Assembly: GCA_002710495.1 (NCBI GenBank)
Contig: PAKE01000041.1
Location: forward strand, 1 to 22,138
DNA from: Flavobacteriales bacterium
GTDB lineage: Bacteria > Bacteroidota > Bacteroidia > Flavobacteriales > BACL11
DNA: 22,138 nt
Direction of reading: 5' to 3'
Shown here one piece after another: positions 5,982 through 15,420 of the stretch. The first letter of the stretch is position 1. Each line of letters begins with the position of its first letter. Below the pieces are notes generated by a model. It did not search any database. It saw nothing but the letters and a program-made list of their open reading frames with translations, and was not told the DNA's origin. The translations under genes and the position numbers were made by a program.

Positions 5982-8564
5982 TTAATTACTATCTAATTGA
6001 TTATCTATCAAATAAACTAAATAACCTTTATGTTGTCTGGAATTTAGATTTCCAGACTTTACATTTAAATGATTTCTTAACCAATTTAGATTATAATATA
6101 CCTTACTTTTAGAAATTAAATCATATTGAGATTTTTCATCAATTATTGATAATAATTTTTCGACATAGCTAGTTTGTAGATATTGTCTTACAGATGAAAC
6201 ATCACCGTTCATATCACTTTCAAAAATTGATTTTCTTAAATCTATCATGTATTCTGTAATTTCATATTCATTACCATATAAAGATGAGTTACTCATACGT
6301 TCAAGAACATTTGAATGCAATAGATGATTTAGTATTCTCATTTGGTATTTTAATATTCTTTCATGAATTTGTGGATCCTCAGAAATACTAAACCCTCTTC
6401 TTTGTTTTTGAAGATATGGAAAAAGATCACTTTGCAATAATACCTTGTTGCTAAAACCATATTTTGAGATAATCTCCATTGCTTCTTTTTGTGTGTTTTC
6501 ATCAACGCTCTCAAAAGGTTTTGATAATGTTTTTTGGTATGTATGAGATAAATCCACCCTAACCCCTCCTATCTGTCTAGAGACCACCTCTAATGCTTGA
6601 AAATATGAATAAACTAATGTTCTATATGACCTAAATAATTCATCATAAGTATCATTATTTTCTGTGTATTTTTCTTTTAAAGTCTCTAAAATATTATTAA
6701 TCATTTCTATTCTTTGTAATGAATAGTTCAATTGATCACTTGATAAATCATATATCATAGCATCAGGATCAGTACCCTTACCAGGTCTTCTCATATCAAA
6801 TGCATCATTAGCAAAAGCTAATTCTTTTTCTGTGGATCTCATAAGGATTTTTTGCAGACTTTTATTCTCTGTTATAGAATCTTTATATGAAGAATATCCA
6901 TATTTAATAGCCCAAATATCATAAACCCCAGGTTTAATGTCAAAAAACAGCCCTTGATTTTGCGAATATTTTGCAATGTTAATTGCTGGGTACTCCATTA
7001 CAGAATTACACACTCCTTTTTTGTTAACAATATCCTTATTATTTAATTCATCAGTTGTTAAATAGGTACTTCCTTTAAAATTATGGTTTAATCCTAAAGT
7101 ATGCCCAACTTCATGTAGAACAAGTCTATATAAAGATTGTTTGAGTAAATCTTTTTTTATTTCGCTAGGTAAATCTAATGACTCAATGTAGTTTAATCCT
7201 AATGAGTTTTCAATTTTCTGAAAATAAGCAGCATCACAATTATGGTCATGTATATTGTTTTCAATATTAATTTCTTCTATTGGAATGATTTGATTATCTT
7301 CATTAAATAAATTATTTTGATATATTCTGTTAGTAATATATGTCCATTCAAGCATTATATCTGCTCCAAGAATTTCTCCAGTTCTTGGATTCACAAAAGA
7401 AGGTCCATATCCTCCAAATGGTGGATTAGGAGAAGAAGTCCATCTAAGAACATTATATCTAATATCACCGGCGTCCCATGTAGCTGTATCAGATTGTACT
7501 TTTACTTCTATTGCGTTTAGAAAGCCAGCCTTTTCAAAAGCAATATTCCAAGCCTCAACCCCATCCTTAATAATAGATCTTAATTCATGAGGAGTAGTGT
7601 TCTCGATCCACCAAGTAATTGGTTCAACAGGTTCTGATTTTTCTAAATCTGGATTTTTCTTTTCCAATCTCCATCTGTTTATAAAGTCTCTGTAGTTCAA
7701 CTTAGAAAGACTAGTCATATCGTTTGATTTAGTAGTAAAGTATCCAACACGAGTATCATCATTTCTTGGATTGAAATTATTATCTGGCATTTTTATAAGA
7801 CTATGTTGTACTGTAATAGAAACATTTCTTGGGTCAGTAATTGCTTCACTACCTCTTTTTTTAGGGTATTTAGTTTCAAAAAAGTAGTTTACAACTACGT
7901 CAGTATTCTCAGGGTAGTTCCTGATTTTTTTGTATCTGTTTTTTTTACTTAGATTACCTAATTGATAACCTTTATACGAACCTGAATAAGAATATTTTAT
8001 TTGTTGTAATGATTCAGTTAAGAAAACATTGTCTGCATCAATTAGGAAACGAGTTTTATTAGAATCTTTCGCTAAAATTTTTTCTGAAACGACAATAGGC
8101 GTATTTATATTAGTATTAGAACTTTTATATAGTGGACTATCTTTATGAAAATAATATTTTGTGTTTTCAATAGTAAATTCAATATTTTCATAGAATTTAT
8201 TTATCTTTATAATCTTTGATCCTCTATAGCTACCTTTCATAGCAAATGCATCTGAAACTCCGTTTTCTATATAACAGAAATAGATAAATTCCTTTCCAAT
8301 ATGGGATGTATCTATTTCAATGTATGATTTACCACTTTCTTTTTCTTGATAAATTTTAAACAAACCATCGAATAAATTACAATTTTTAGTTTTGTCTTCA
8401 ATTTTATGATTTTGTTTTTTCTCCTCTTTCTTAATATCTTTTTTATTAGTCTTTTCAAATTTTTTAGTTGTTGAATTCCATTTAAGATTTTGAGAATACG
8501 CAAATTGACTACTTAATATAGCAATAGTCAAAATAAATAATTTAATAATGTTAGTAATTTTCAT
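5982..8564 (-). CDS. Secreted zinc-dependent metalloprotease (HEXXH, DUF5117/DUF4953 type)
   Basis: This 860-aa protein has a signal peptide ending FAYSQ (about residue 25) and then a lysine-rich segment. A long N-terminal region of the DUF5117 kind runs to about residue 330. The catalytic part holds HEVGHTLGLNH at 484-494, with zinc ligands His484, His488 and His494 and general base Glu485. A Met-turn, SVMEYP, follows with Met523, as in metzincin proteases. Upstream in the domain are WDAGDIRYNVLRW and GPSFVNPRTGEILGADI, typical of the family. The C-terminal roughly 300 residues are helical. It should act in the periplasm or outside the cell; its substrate is unknown. It is the last gene of the gyrA-M16-TPR run, starting 28 nt after the TPR stop. 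The family call is firm. Confidence 0.93.
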   Translation of the reverse strand: MKITNIIKLFILTIAILSSQFAYSQNLKWNSTTKKFEKTNKKDIKKEEKKQNHKIEDKTKNCNLFDGLFKIYQEKESGKSYIEIDTSHIGKEFIYFCYIENGVSDAFAMKGSYRGSKIIKINKFYENIEFTIENTKYYFHKDSPLYKSSNTNINTPIVVSEKILAKDSNKTRFLIDADNVFLTESLQQIKYSYSGSYKGYQLGNLSKKNRYKKIRNYPENTDVVVNYFFETKYPKKRGSEAITDPRNVSITVQHSLIKMPDNNFNPRNDDTRVGYFTTKSNDMTSLSKLNYRDFINRWRLEKKNPDLEKSEPVEPITWWIENTTPHELRSIIKDGVEAWNIAFEKAGFLNAIEVKVQSDTATWDAGDIRYNVLRWTSSPNPPFGGYGPSFVNPRTGEILGADIMLEWTYITNRIYQNNLFNEDNQIIPIEEINIENNIHDHNCDAAYFQKIENSLGLNYIESLDLPSEIKKDLLKQSLYRLVLHEVGHTLGLNHNFKGSTYLTTDELNNKDIVNKKGVCNSVMEYPAINIAKYSQNQGLFFDIKPGVYDIWAIKYGYSSYKDSITENKSLQKILMRSTEKELAFANDAFDMRRPGKGTDPDAMIYDLSSDQLNYSLQRIEMINNILETLKEKYTENNDTYDELFRSYRTLVYSYFQALEVVSRQIGGVRVDLSHTYQKTLSKPFESVDENTQKEAMEIISKYGFSNKVLLQSDLFPYLQKQRRGFSISEDPQIHERILKYQMRILNHLLHSNVLERMSNSSLYGNEYEITEYMIDLRKSIFESDMNGDVSSVRQYLQTSYVEKLLSIIDEKSQYDLISKSKVYYNLNWLRNHLNVKSGNLNSRQHKGYLVYLIDNQLDSN

Positions 8565-8592
8565 TATTTTAAAATATGTTGATGGTTAATGG

Positions 8593-9804
8593 CTAATCTA
8601 AGGAATTTAATAAATCTCTTGTTTCTATAGATTCTTTTTCCATTCCTAAATTATAATATATGGTTGACAATGTATTTAAAGCTGCTTTATCAACTTCCTC
8701 ATTACCCTCCTTTATACTTATATATTTAACTAAAAATGGCAACGAAGATCTTTGTAATTGTTGAATTTGTTTATCTAGATCATCTATCTTCTTTGTTTCT
8801 CTATAACTTAAATCGTTTCTTTTTTTAACTAAAGGTTCCGTCATAGTTAAATATAAACTAGCTAGATTGTTATTTGCAGACGCAGATTCAGAGTTTATTT
8901 CTAACGCTTCTAATAGATCTTCTTCTGCTTTTATCATTTCTGATATTAAAGAATATTGCTGACTTCTTATTATAAATAAAATTTCATTTGAATTGTTAAT
9001 TTCTATTGCGTCAGTTAGTTTTTGGATTATTTCCTCAGTAGATTTCCCCATCTTCATGTATAAATCAATCTCAGAATTTACAAGCATAATTTCAGAAGAG
9101 AATTGTTCTTTCCCTAGAACAATATATTCTAATGCTTTTTCAAAATCACCTTTTTTTGAATAAATATTACTCATATAGTAATATATAATCGGATCATTTG
9201 TATTGTTGTCAATTGACTTTTGTAAGTATTCAATTTGAGAATCTACATCTTCTAATTGTAAGTAAGCTAGAAAAAGGTTCTTGTAAATAGCATCTGGAAC
9301 AATATTTCCTCTTTTTAAAAGGTTGTCTTTGTCTAAAGGTATAATTCTGAATATCTCCTTGTATTTTGTAATTGCAGTTGAGTAATTCTTTGCATTATAA
9401 TCATCTACTCCAGTATTAAATAGATTGTATCCACATTGAACTAAACCATTCAAAACATCTTCTTCTTTAGTCCATTTTCTAACTGCTATCTTACCCTTTT
9501 TATCTCTGTCTAAACACCTAATATGAGCTTCAGTAGCTTCAAATACAGCATTCTTATCTATCCCAGGAGATTTTAACATTATTTCAAGATAGATTTTTGA
9601 TCTATAATTCCACATTTTTGGGTCAGTTGATGTAGATTCATGATTATAAGCCAAATCGATGAAATCTTTTGCCTCTGCAAGTTTTGTTTTTACTCCATCT
9701 GTTTCTTGCCTGTAAGAGTTATAAGCATTCTGAATATTCTTTGATTGTGAAAAACCTGATAGAACTATACAACTAACTACAAGTGTTAAGGTTATTTTTT
9801 TCAT
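8593..9804 (-). CDS. Exported tetratricopeptide-repeat protein, 403 aa
   Basis: A signal peptide ([20 protein letters not shown]) is followed by an almost wholly helical protein. TPR-like units are visible at about 130-170 (YSTAITKYKEIFRIIP), 175-205 (IYKNLFLAYLQLEDVDSQIE), 210-240 (YYYMSNIYSKKGDFEKALEY) and 285-325 (AEEDLLEALEINSESASANN). Such proteins act as protein-binding scaffolds, here in the periplasm. A TPR protein directly after gyrA is, from memory, a common flavobacterial arrangement; here an M16 peptidase gene sits between them. Its ATG shares one base with the TAA of the M16 gene, so the two are probably translationally coupled. It ends with TAG. Confidence 0.85.
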   Translation of the reverse strand: MKKITLTLVVSCIVLSGFSQSKNIQNAYNSYRQETDGVKTKLAEAKDFIDLAYNHESTSTDPKMWNYRSKIYLEIMLKSPGIDKNAVFEATEAHIRCLDRDKKGKIAVRKWTKEEDVLNGLVQCGYNLFNTGVDDYNAKNYSTAITKYKEIFRIIPLDKDNLLKRGNIVPDAIYKNLFLAYLQLEDVDSQIEYLQKSIDNNTNDPIIYYYMSNIYSKKGDFEKALEYIVLGKEQFSSEIMLVNSEIDLYMKMGKSTEEIIQKLTDAIEINNSNEILFIIRSQQYSLISEMIKAEEDLLEALEINSESASANNNLASLYLTMTEPLVKKRNDLSYRETKKIDDLDKQIQQLQRSSLPFLVKYISIKEGNEEVDKAALNTLSTIYYNLGMEKESIETRDLLNSLD

Positions 9805-12653
9805 TATTTTATCACAGTTATTTTATAATTATATTTTTTACCATTCTTAGATGTCAGATCCTCTAATTTCTTTTTAATTAAATAAGAATTACCTACAATT
9901 ACTATTTGTAATTTATCTTTATTAATTAATGATTCTGCTAACTGATCTACTTCATCTTTTGTGATAGAATTTAGTATATTAGATTGTTTCTTAATGTATG
10001 TTTTATCTAAGTCATATTCTAGAATTCTATTCAGAAAACTTATCTTTTGCATTGGTGACTCGTATTTCAATGCGTCTGAATTTAACATGGAACTTTTAGT
10101 AGAACGTAATTCTTCAGAAGTTATTCCATTAGTTGTGTAGTTTTCTATTTCTGATAATATTTCTACCATTGCACTATCTGTAGCAGAAGTTTTTACAGAT
10201 GAAAATAGAGTGAATGATCCTTTTTCCTTATCACCATTAAAGAAAGAATAAACTCCATAAGTATACCCCTTGTCTTCTCTTAAATTCAGGAATAATCGAG
10301 CTGAAGCTCCTCCACCTAAAGAGTAATTCATAATTTTTGATTTGAAATAAACTCCATCTACATCATATTTGTTTGATTTATGCCCCATCATAATAACAGA
10401 CTGAGAAGATCCTGGTTTATCAACTAGATAAATTTGAGTTTCCTTATCTGAAGGAAAACTGAAATTTGTTGGGATTTCTACATTTTTAGATTTCCATTTA
10501 TTTAAGAAAGATAATTTAGGAAGAATCTCTTCTTCAGAAATATCTCCCACTATAGTTATTGAGCTAACTGCTGGAGAATAATTTTCAGAATAAAAAGATT
10601 GTATGTTTTTCATTTTTATTTTTTTAATAGTCTTTTCAGTAGCTTCAATTCCAATAGGAGTTTCTCCATATAACACACTATTATATTTTATTTGAGCTAG
10701 ATACTGTGCAGATTTCTTCTGAGAGTTTAACCCTTCAATACTTTGTTTTTTTACTCTTTTTAAATCATCATCATTAAATGCGGGATTCAACAATTTTTCT
10801 TCTAGTAAAACAAGTGTTTCATCTAAATTCTTAGTTAACGAAGAGATAAAAACAATAGTAGAATTTCCATTTGATGAAAAAGAAATCTCAGAACCTAATT
10901 TTGAAAGTGCTTTTTCCATTTCTTCGGTACTGTAATTCTTAGTACTCTCATTCATTAATCCAGCTGTTATAGAGGAAAGTCCTAATGTTTTTTTATCTTC
11001 TAAGTAACTCCCTCCTTTTATCTTTAATTGCAAAAACACTTTTGGTAGTTCAGAATATTTCGTTCCAATTATTTTTATTCCATTATCAAATTCTGAGGTA
11101 TAATAATCCGGAACTTTTGGTGATTTAGGACTTTTTGCCTGTGGAGCGTCAGATCTGCAACAATGGTCAAATTCACCATCAGCTTTATTATAAATCAACC
11201 CCTTATATTGAGGATCTTCAGTTGTTATTAAGCTTGCGTTTGGATTAAAACTTTCAAGAACTAACTCCTCATCAGAAAATGGACTTTTTGGTTTGACATT
11301 CATAATAACCGAATTTCGGTTTTTAATATATTTATTAAAAACTCTCATGACATCCTCCCTACTTACATTATTATATCTTGCAATGTCTGAGCTAATATTA
11401 TGTTTTCCTTTCGCAAGCCATTCCCATGAAGAGATTGTACTAACTTTTGAAGATAATGATATCTTATAGTTAATAATACTTGACTCCATATCCATTTTAG
11501 CCATTTTTAATTGTTCGTCAGTAAACCCTATTTGTTCCCACTCATCAATTGAAGATCGAATTTGAGATTCAATTTCATTAAAATACAGATTCTGATCTTC
11601 ACCCCATTTTGGGTAAGATACAACTATAAACTGGAATTCACCAGAAAGCTCTCTGCAGGGATGTTGCACTCCTGCTTGTATTGCTTTCTCAGACTTTACA
11701 AAATTCTTATAGAAAACAGAATTACTCCCCTCTCCCATTAATGATGATAAAATATCTAAAGCCGCTTCATCTTTATGATAGTTTGGTACTGTTGGAAAAA
11801 CTATCTGAGTCATTGGTAAATATATGTTGTCGGTATAGCCGCAATATACATCTTGAGTTAACCTAGGTACATTTGGTCTTAAATCTCTAACATTTGGTCC
11901 TTTTTTTATTGTTCCAAAATATTTGTTGACCATTTTCATAACCTCTGCAGAATTAACGTCTCCAGCAATTGTTAAAATAGCATTATTAGGACCGTACCAT
12001 CTCAAAAAAAAATTTTTTAGGTCTTCAAGGTTAGCTCTCTCTAAATCATCTACATATCCAATAACAGGCCAATTGTACGGATGAGATGGAGGGTATAAAT
12101 TTTGACCCAAAATCTCATAACTTAGTCCATAAGGTTGATTTATCTGATTTTGAAATTTCTCATTTGTAACCGCATCTCTTTGGTTTTCAAATTTTTCAGA
12201 AGTTACCGCGTCTAGAAGAAACCCCATTCTGTCAGATTCTAACCAGAGTGCTGTCTCCAAATAATTAGATGGAACTGTCTGGTAGTAAACTGTCCTATCG
12301 TAAGTAGTATTTCCATTCATATCACCTCCAGCATCACTTACAATTTTAAAATGCTTTTCATCTGGAACATTCTCACTTCCTTGAAACATCATATGTTCGA
12401 AAAAGTGTGCAAACCCAGACTTACCAGCACTCTCTCTGTTTGAACCTACATGATAAGTAACATGAACTTGAACAATTGGATCAGAATTATCTTCATGTAT
12501 AAGAACTGTTAATCCATTAGGCAATTCCCACTTTTGATAGGAAATATCCAACTCTCCACTACCACAATTTTTAATTAATGTTGGCACAGTAATTTCCTGA
12601 GCAAACATAAGTGTACTAAAAAAAGTTAGAAAAATCCAAAAATTATTCTTCAT
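9804..12653 (-). CDS. M16 family zinc metallopeptidase (insulinase/pitrilysin type), fused two-domain form
   Basis: I chose ATG 12653, giving 949 aa, because it begins an evident signal peptide ([19 protein letters not shown]). The longer open frame upstream, to 12734, only reads gyrA in another frame. The first M16 domain carries the inverted zinc motif HFFEH at residues 83-87, with the third ligand a glutamate near 165 in QRDAVTNEK. The second M16 domain (about 520 to the end) lacks HxxEH but keeps the [20 protein letters not shown] segment with the Arg and Tyr typical of the partner half. A single chain with one active and one inactive half therefore forms the clamshell. It is probably periplasmic and degrades peptides. 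It overlaps gyrA by 11 nt and the TPR gene by 1 nt. The linker between the halves contains an unusual DHCCRSDAP. Confidence 0.93.
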   Translation of the reverse strand: MKNNFWIFLTFFSTLMFAQEITVPTLIKNCGSGELDISYQKWELPNGLTVLIHEDNSDPIVQVHVTYHVGSNRESAGKSGFAHFFEHMMFQGSENVPDEKHFKIVSDAGGDMNGNTTYDRTVYYQTVPSNYLETALWLESDRMGFLLDAVTSEKFENQRDAVTNEKFQNQINQPYGLSYEILGQNLYPPSHPYNWPVIGYVDDLERANLEDLKNFFLRWYGPNNAILTIAGDVNSAEVMKMVNKYFGTIKKGPNVRDLRPNVPRLTQDVYCGYTDNIYLPMTQIVFPTVPNYHKDEAALDILSSLMGEGSNSVFYKNFVKSEKAIQAGVQHPCRELSGEFQFIVVSYPKWGEDQNLYFNEIESQIRSSIDEWEQIGFTDEQLKMAKMDMESSIINYKISLSSKVSTISSWEWLAKGKHNISSDIARYNNVSREDVMRVFNKYIKNRNSVIMNVKPKSPFSDEELVLESFNPNASLITTEDPQYKGLIYNKADGEFDHCCRSDAPQAKSPKSPKVPDYYTSEFDNGIKIIGTKYSELPKVFLQLKIKGGSYLEDKKTLGLSSITAGLMNESTKNYSTEEMEKALSKLGSEISFSSNGNSTIVFISSLTKNLDETLVLLEEKLLNPAFNDDDLKRVKKQSIEGLNSQKKSAQYLAQIKYNSVLYGETPIGIEATEKTIKKIKMKNIQSFYSENYSPAVSSITIVGDISEEEILPKLSFLNKWKSKNVEIPTNFSFPSDKETQIYLVDKPGSSQSVIMMGHKSNKYDVDGVYFKSKIMNYSLGGGASARLFLNLREDKGYTYGVYSFFNGDKEKGSFTLFSSVKTSATDSAMVEILSEIENYTTNGITSEELRSTKSSMLNSDALKYESPMQKISFLNRILEYDLDKTYIKKQSNILNSITKDEVDQLAESLINKDKLQIVIVGNSYLIKKKLEDLTSKNGKKYNYKITVIK

Positions 12654-15234
12654 TGTTTTCAATATTTTGCTCTTCATTGTTTTCTTCTTCTGTATCATTA
12701 GTTGTATCATCATCATTATAAATGATTTCTTCATTTAGATCTTCTGAAATAATAGGATTTCCTTCTTCATCTAACTCTACTTGTTCATCTTCTTTAAATT
12801 TAGAAACTTTAGCTACTGAAGCAATAGAATCTTCATCTCTTAATCTAATAATTTTAACACCTTGAGTAGCTCTCCCCATCTCCCTAAGAGTATTTACACC
12901 AATACGTATTGTAATTCCAGATTTATTAATCACCATTAAATCATCCTCATCAGTTACATTCTTTAAAGATATTAAATCACCTGTTTTTTCGGTAATATTA
13001 ATAGTTTTAACACCTTTTCCTCCTCTATTAGTAATCCGATACTCTTCAATTGATGATCGTTTACCATAACCATTCTCTGCGACAACTAATACGCTAGAAT
13101 CCATGTCGTTTACACAAATCATTCCAACTACAACATCTTTTTCGTCTTTGAGTTTTATGCCTCTAACCCCAGAGGCAGTTCTACCCATTGATCTAACCTT
13201 ACTTTCCTCAAATCGGATACATTTGCCAGATTTAGCCGCAATCATGATTTGAGATTCTCCATCAGTCATTTTCGCTTCAAATAATTGATCACCTTCTTTT
13301 ATAGTAATTGCGTTAATCCCATTAGTTCTTGGTCTGGAATACTGTTCTAATGAGGTCTTTTTAACTTGACCATTCTTAGTGCACATTACTATAAAGTTCT
13401 TATTTATATAGTCTTCATCTTTCAGATCTTTTGTGTTTATATATGCCATTACCTTATCATCAGACGGAATGTTAATTAAATTCTGAATAGCTCTACCTTT
13501 TGACGTTTTACTTCCTTCTGGAATTTCATATACCTTAAGCCAGAAACATTTTCCTTGTTCAGTAAAGAATAGCATATAATCATGGTTGTTCGCCATTACC
13601 ATTTCTTCTACAAAATCCTCATCTCTAGTGGTAGCCCCTTTACTTCCAACTCCTCCTCTTCCTTGAGCTCGGTATTCTGACAAAGATGTTCGTTTAATAT
13701 AACCTAAATGAGAAATTGTAATTAAAACCTCCTCGTTTGGAATCATATCTTCAATACTTACTTCAGATGAAGAATATTCAATATTTGATCTTCTTTCATC
13801 TCCATACTTTTCTTTTAATTCTTTTAAATCATCTACTAACAATGAAAATCTCAAATCTTCATTTGATAGGATTTCTTGAAAACCCTTAATTCTTTCCATG
13901 ATCTCAGCATGCTCATCCTTTATTTTTACTGTTTCTAATCCAGTAAGTTTTTGGAGTCGTAAATCTAGAATAGCTTTAGATTGAATCTCAGATAAAGAAA
14001 AATTACTAATTAAACCATTTTTAGCATCTTCAGGAGTCTGTGAAGATCTAATTAATTTAATAACTGCATCCAGATTATCTAAAGCAATAAGTAACCCTTC
14101 TAGAATATGAGCTCTTTTCTCAGCTTGAGTTAATTCAAATTTAGTTCTCCTAACCAACACTTCATGTCTGTGATCTACAAAATGACCTATAATCTCTTTC
14201 AAGTTTAACATCTTTGGTCTTCCTTTGACTAAAGCAATATTATTGACACTAAATGAAGATTGCAACTGAGTGTATTTATATAGTTTATTTAATACAATAT
14301 TTGGTATAGAATCTCTTTTTAGTTCATAAACTATTCTCATTCCTGTTCTATCTGATTCATCTCTAATATCAGATATTCCCTCAATTTTCTTACTATTTAC
14401 TAAATCAGCAGTCTTTTTAATCATATCTGATTTATTAACCATAAAAGGGATTTCTTCGACAATAATTCTTTCCCTTTGACCATGTTCTTCAAATCTAACT
14501 TTTCCTCTCATTACAACTCTACCTCTTCCAGTCTCAAAAGCTGAACGAACACCATCGTAACCATAAATTGTTCCTCCAGTTGGAAAATCTGGAGCTTTTA
14601 CATATTCCATCAAATCTGATATTTTAATATCACCTCTTTTCTCAATATAGGCGATAGTTCCCTCTACCACTTCCGTTAAATTATGTGGAGGCATGTTTGT
14701 AGCCATTCCAACAGCAATACCTGTACCTCCATTTAAGAGTAAATTAGGAAGTCTAGAAGGAAGTACTGTAGGTTCCTTTAAAGAGTCGTCAAAATTATTT
14801 TGCCAATCTATAGTGTCTTTATCTATATCTAAAAGTAAATCTTCAGCTGTTTTTCTCATTCTAGCCTCAGTATATCTCATAGCCGCAGGATTATCTCCAT
14901 CTATCGATCCAAAGTTACCCTGTCCATCAACTAATTGGTATCTCATTGACCATTCTTGAGCCATACGAACCATTGCATCATATACAGCAGTATCACCATG
15001 AGGATGGAATTTACCAAGCACTTCACCAACAATTCTAGCAGATTTTTTATAAGATGAACTAGATTTCACTCCCAACTCATGCATACCAAACAAAATTCTT
15101 CTATGAACTGGTTTTAAACCATCTCTTACATCTGGTAAAGCTCTTGAAACAATAACTGACATTGAATAATCAATGTACTTTGACTTCATTTCTTCCTCAA
15201 TATTAATAGGAATAATCTTTTCTCCTTCTTGCAT
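12643..15234 (-). CDS. gyrA: DNA gyrase subunit A
   Basis: GyrA cuts and rejoins DNA in the A2B2 gyrase that introduces negative supercoils. The 863-aa product has the winged-helix and tower region with the catalytic tyrosine Tyr121 in [10 protein letters not shown]. The quinolone-binding helix reads [15 protein letters not shown], with Thr82 and Asp86 at the positions of E. coli Ser83 and Asp87. Thr at the first site occurs naturally in susceptible species and does not by itself imply resistance. The GyrA box QGRGGVG at 524-530 in the C-terminal pinwheel separates it from ParC. The last 50 residues are strongly acidic. A TAnnTTTG element lies 24-31 bases upstream. It is the first gene of a run with the M16 peptidase, TPR protein and zinc protease, and is divergent from clpC. 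Confidence 0.98.
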   Translation of the reverse strand: MQEGEKIIPINIEEEMKSKYIDYSMSVIVSRALPDVRDGLKPVHRRILFGMHELGVKSSSSYKKSARIVGEVLGKFHPHGDTAVYDAMVRMAQEWSMRYQLVDGQGNFGSIDGDNPAAMRYTEARMRKTAEDLLLDIDKDTIDWQNNFDDSLKEPTVLPSRLPNLLLNGGTGIAVGMATNMPPHNLTEVVEGTIAYIEKRGDIKISDLMEYVKAPDFPTGGTIYGYDGVRSAFETGRGRVVMRGKVRFEEHGQRERIIVEEIPFMVNKSDMIKKTADLVNSKKIEGISDIRDESDRTGMRIVYELKRDSIPNIVLNKLYKYTQLQSSFSVNNIALVKGRPKMLNLKEIIGHFVDHRHEVLVRRTKFELTQAEKRAHILEGLLIALDNLDAVIKLIRSSQTPEDAKNGLISNFSLSEIQSKAILDLRLQKLTGLETVKIKDEHAEIMERIKGFQEILSNEDLRFSLLVDDLKELKEKYGDERRSNIEYSSSEVSIEDMIPNEEVLITISHLGYIKRTSLSEYRAQGRGGVGSKGATTRDEDFVEEMVMANNHDYMLFFTEQGKCFWLKVYEIPEGSKTSKGRAIQNLINIPSDDKVMAYINTKDLKDEDYINKNFIVMCTKNGQVKKTSLEQYSRPRTNGINAITIKEGDQLFEAKMTDGESQIMIAAKSGKCIRFEESKVRSMGRTASGVRGIKLKDEKDVVVGMICVNDMDSSVLVVAENGYGKRSSIEEYRITNRGGKGVKTINITEKTGDLISLKNVTDEDDLMVINKSGITIRIGVNTLREMGRATQGVKIIRLRDEDSIASVAKVSKFKEDEQVELDEEGNPIISEDLNEEIIYNDDDTTNDTEEENNEEQNIENNEE

Positions 15235-15257
15235 TTTATTAATTTTAATTAAAGAAA

Positions 15258-15265
15258 CAAATCTA
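15258..15265 (-). promoter_or_regulatory. Candidate -7 element (TAGATTTG) of gyrA
   Basis: The minus strand reads TAGATTTG, an exact match to TAnnTTTG. Predicted initiation near 15252 leaves an 18-nt leader before the gyrA ATG at 15234. The -33 region has no good TTTG. It lies in the 186-bp divergent region shared with clpC. Confidence 0.45.
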
Positions 15266-15328
15266 CAAAAACTCCGTATTTTAATACAGGATACACTCTT
15301 TCAATATACATTTAAGTTATGAACAATT

Positions 15329-15357
15329 TTTGTTGAAAAAATAAATATATATACTTG
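15329..15357 (+). promoter_or_regulatory. Candidate clpC promoter (TTTG, 17 bp, TATACTTG)
   Basis: TTTG at 15329-15332 and TATACTTG at 15350-15357 (one mismatch to TAnnTTTG) are 17 bases apart, which is within the range proposed for Flavobacterium promoters. The ATG of clpC is at 15421, so the leader would be about 57 nt. No CtsR or CIRCE-like heat-shock operator was seen. Confidence 0.4.
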
Positions 15358-15420
15358 ATTAGATATGTAAAAAAATACCTAATTATTGCAGTGTAATATT
15401 AACAATAAAAAATTACAATT

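Noticed and set aside
5970..5988. AATTAAT-TCT-ATTAATT hairpin at the metalloprotease stop as a terminator
   Set aside because: The stem is all A/T, overlaps the stop codon and has no T-run on the transcript side; the GC-cored stem at 5825-5856 is a better candidate.
8312..8503. 63-aa minus-strand ORF inside the zinc metalloprotease gene, and similar short ORFs inside gyrA, M16, clpC and fabI
   Set aside because: They lie fully within strong coding sequences in other frames, have biased Lys/Ile-rich or low-quality composition, and no promoter or coupling.
12654..12734. Longer N-terminus for the M16 peptidase starting at 12734
   Set aside because: The extra 27 residues are lysine- and methionine-rich readings of the acidic gyrA tail. 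A proper signal peptide starts at ATG 12653.
12643..15234. Quinolone-resistance reading of Thr82 in GyrA
   Set aside because: Threonine at this site is natural in several susceptible bacteria, so the sequence alone does not show resistance.
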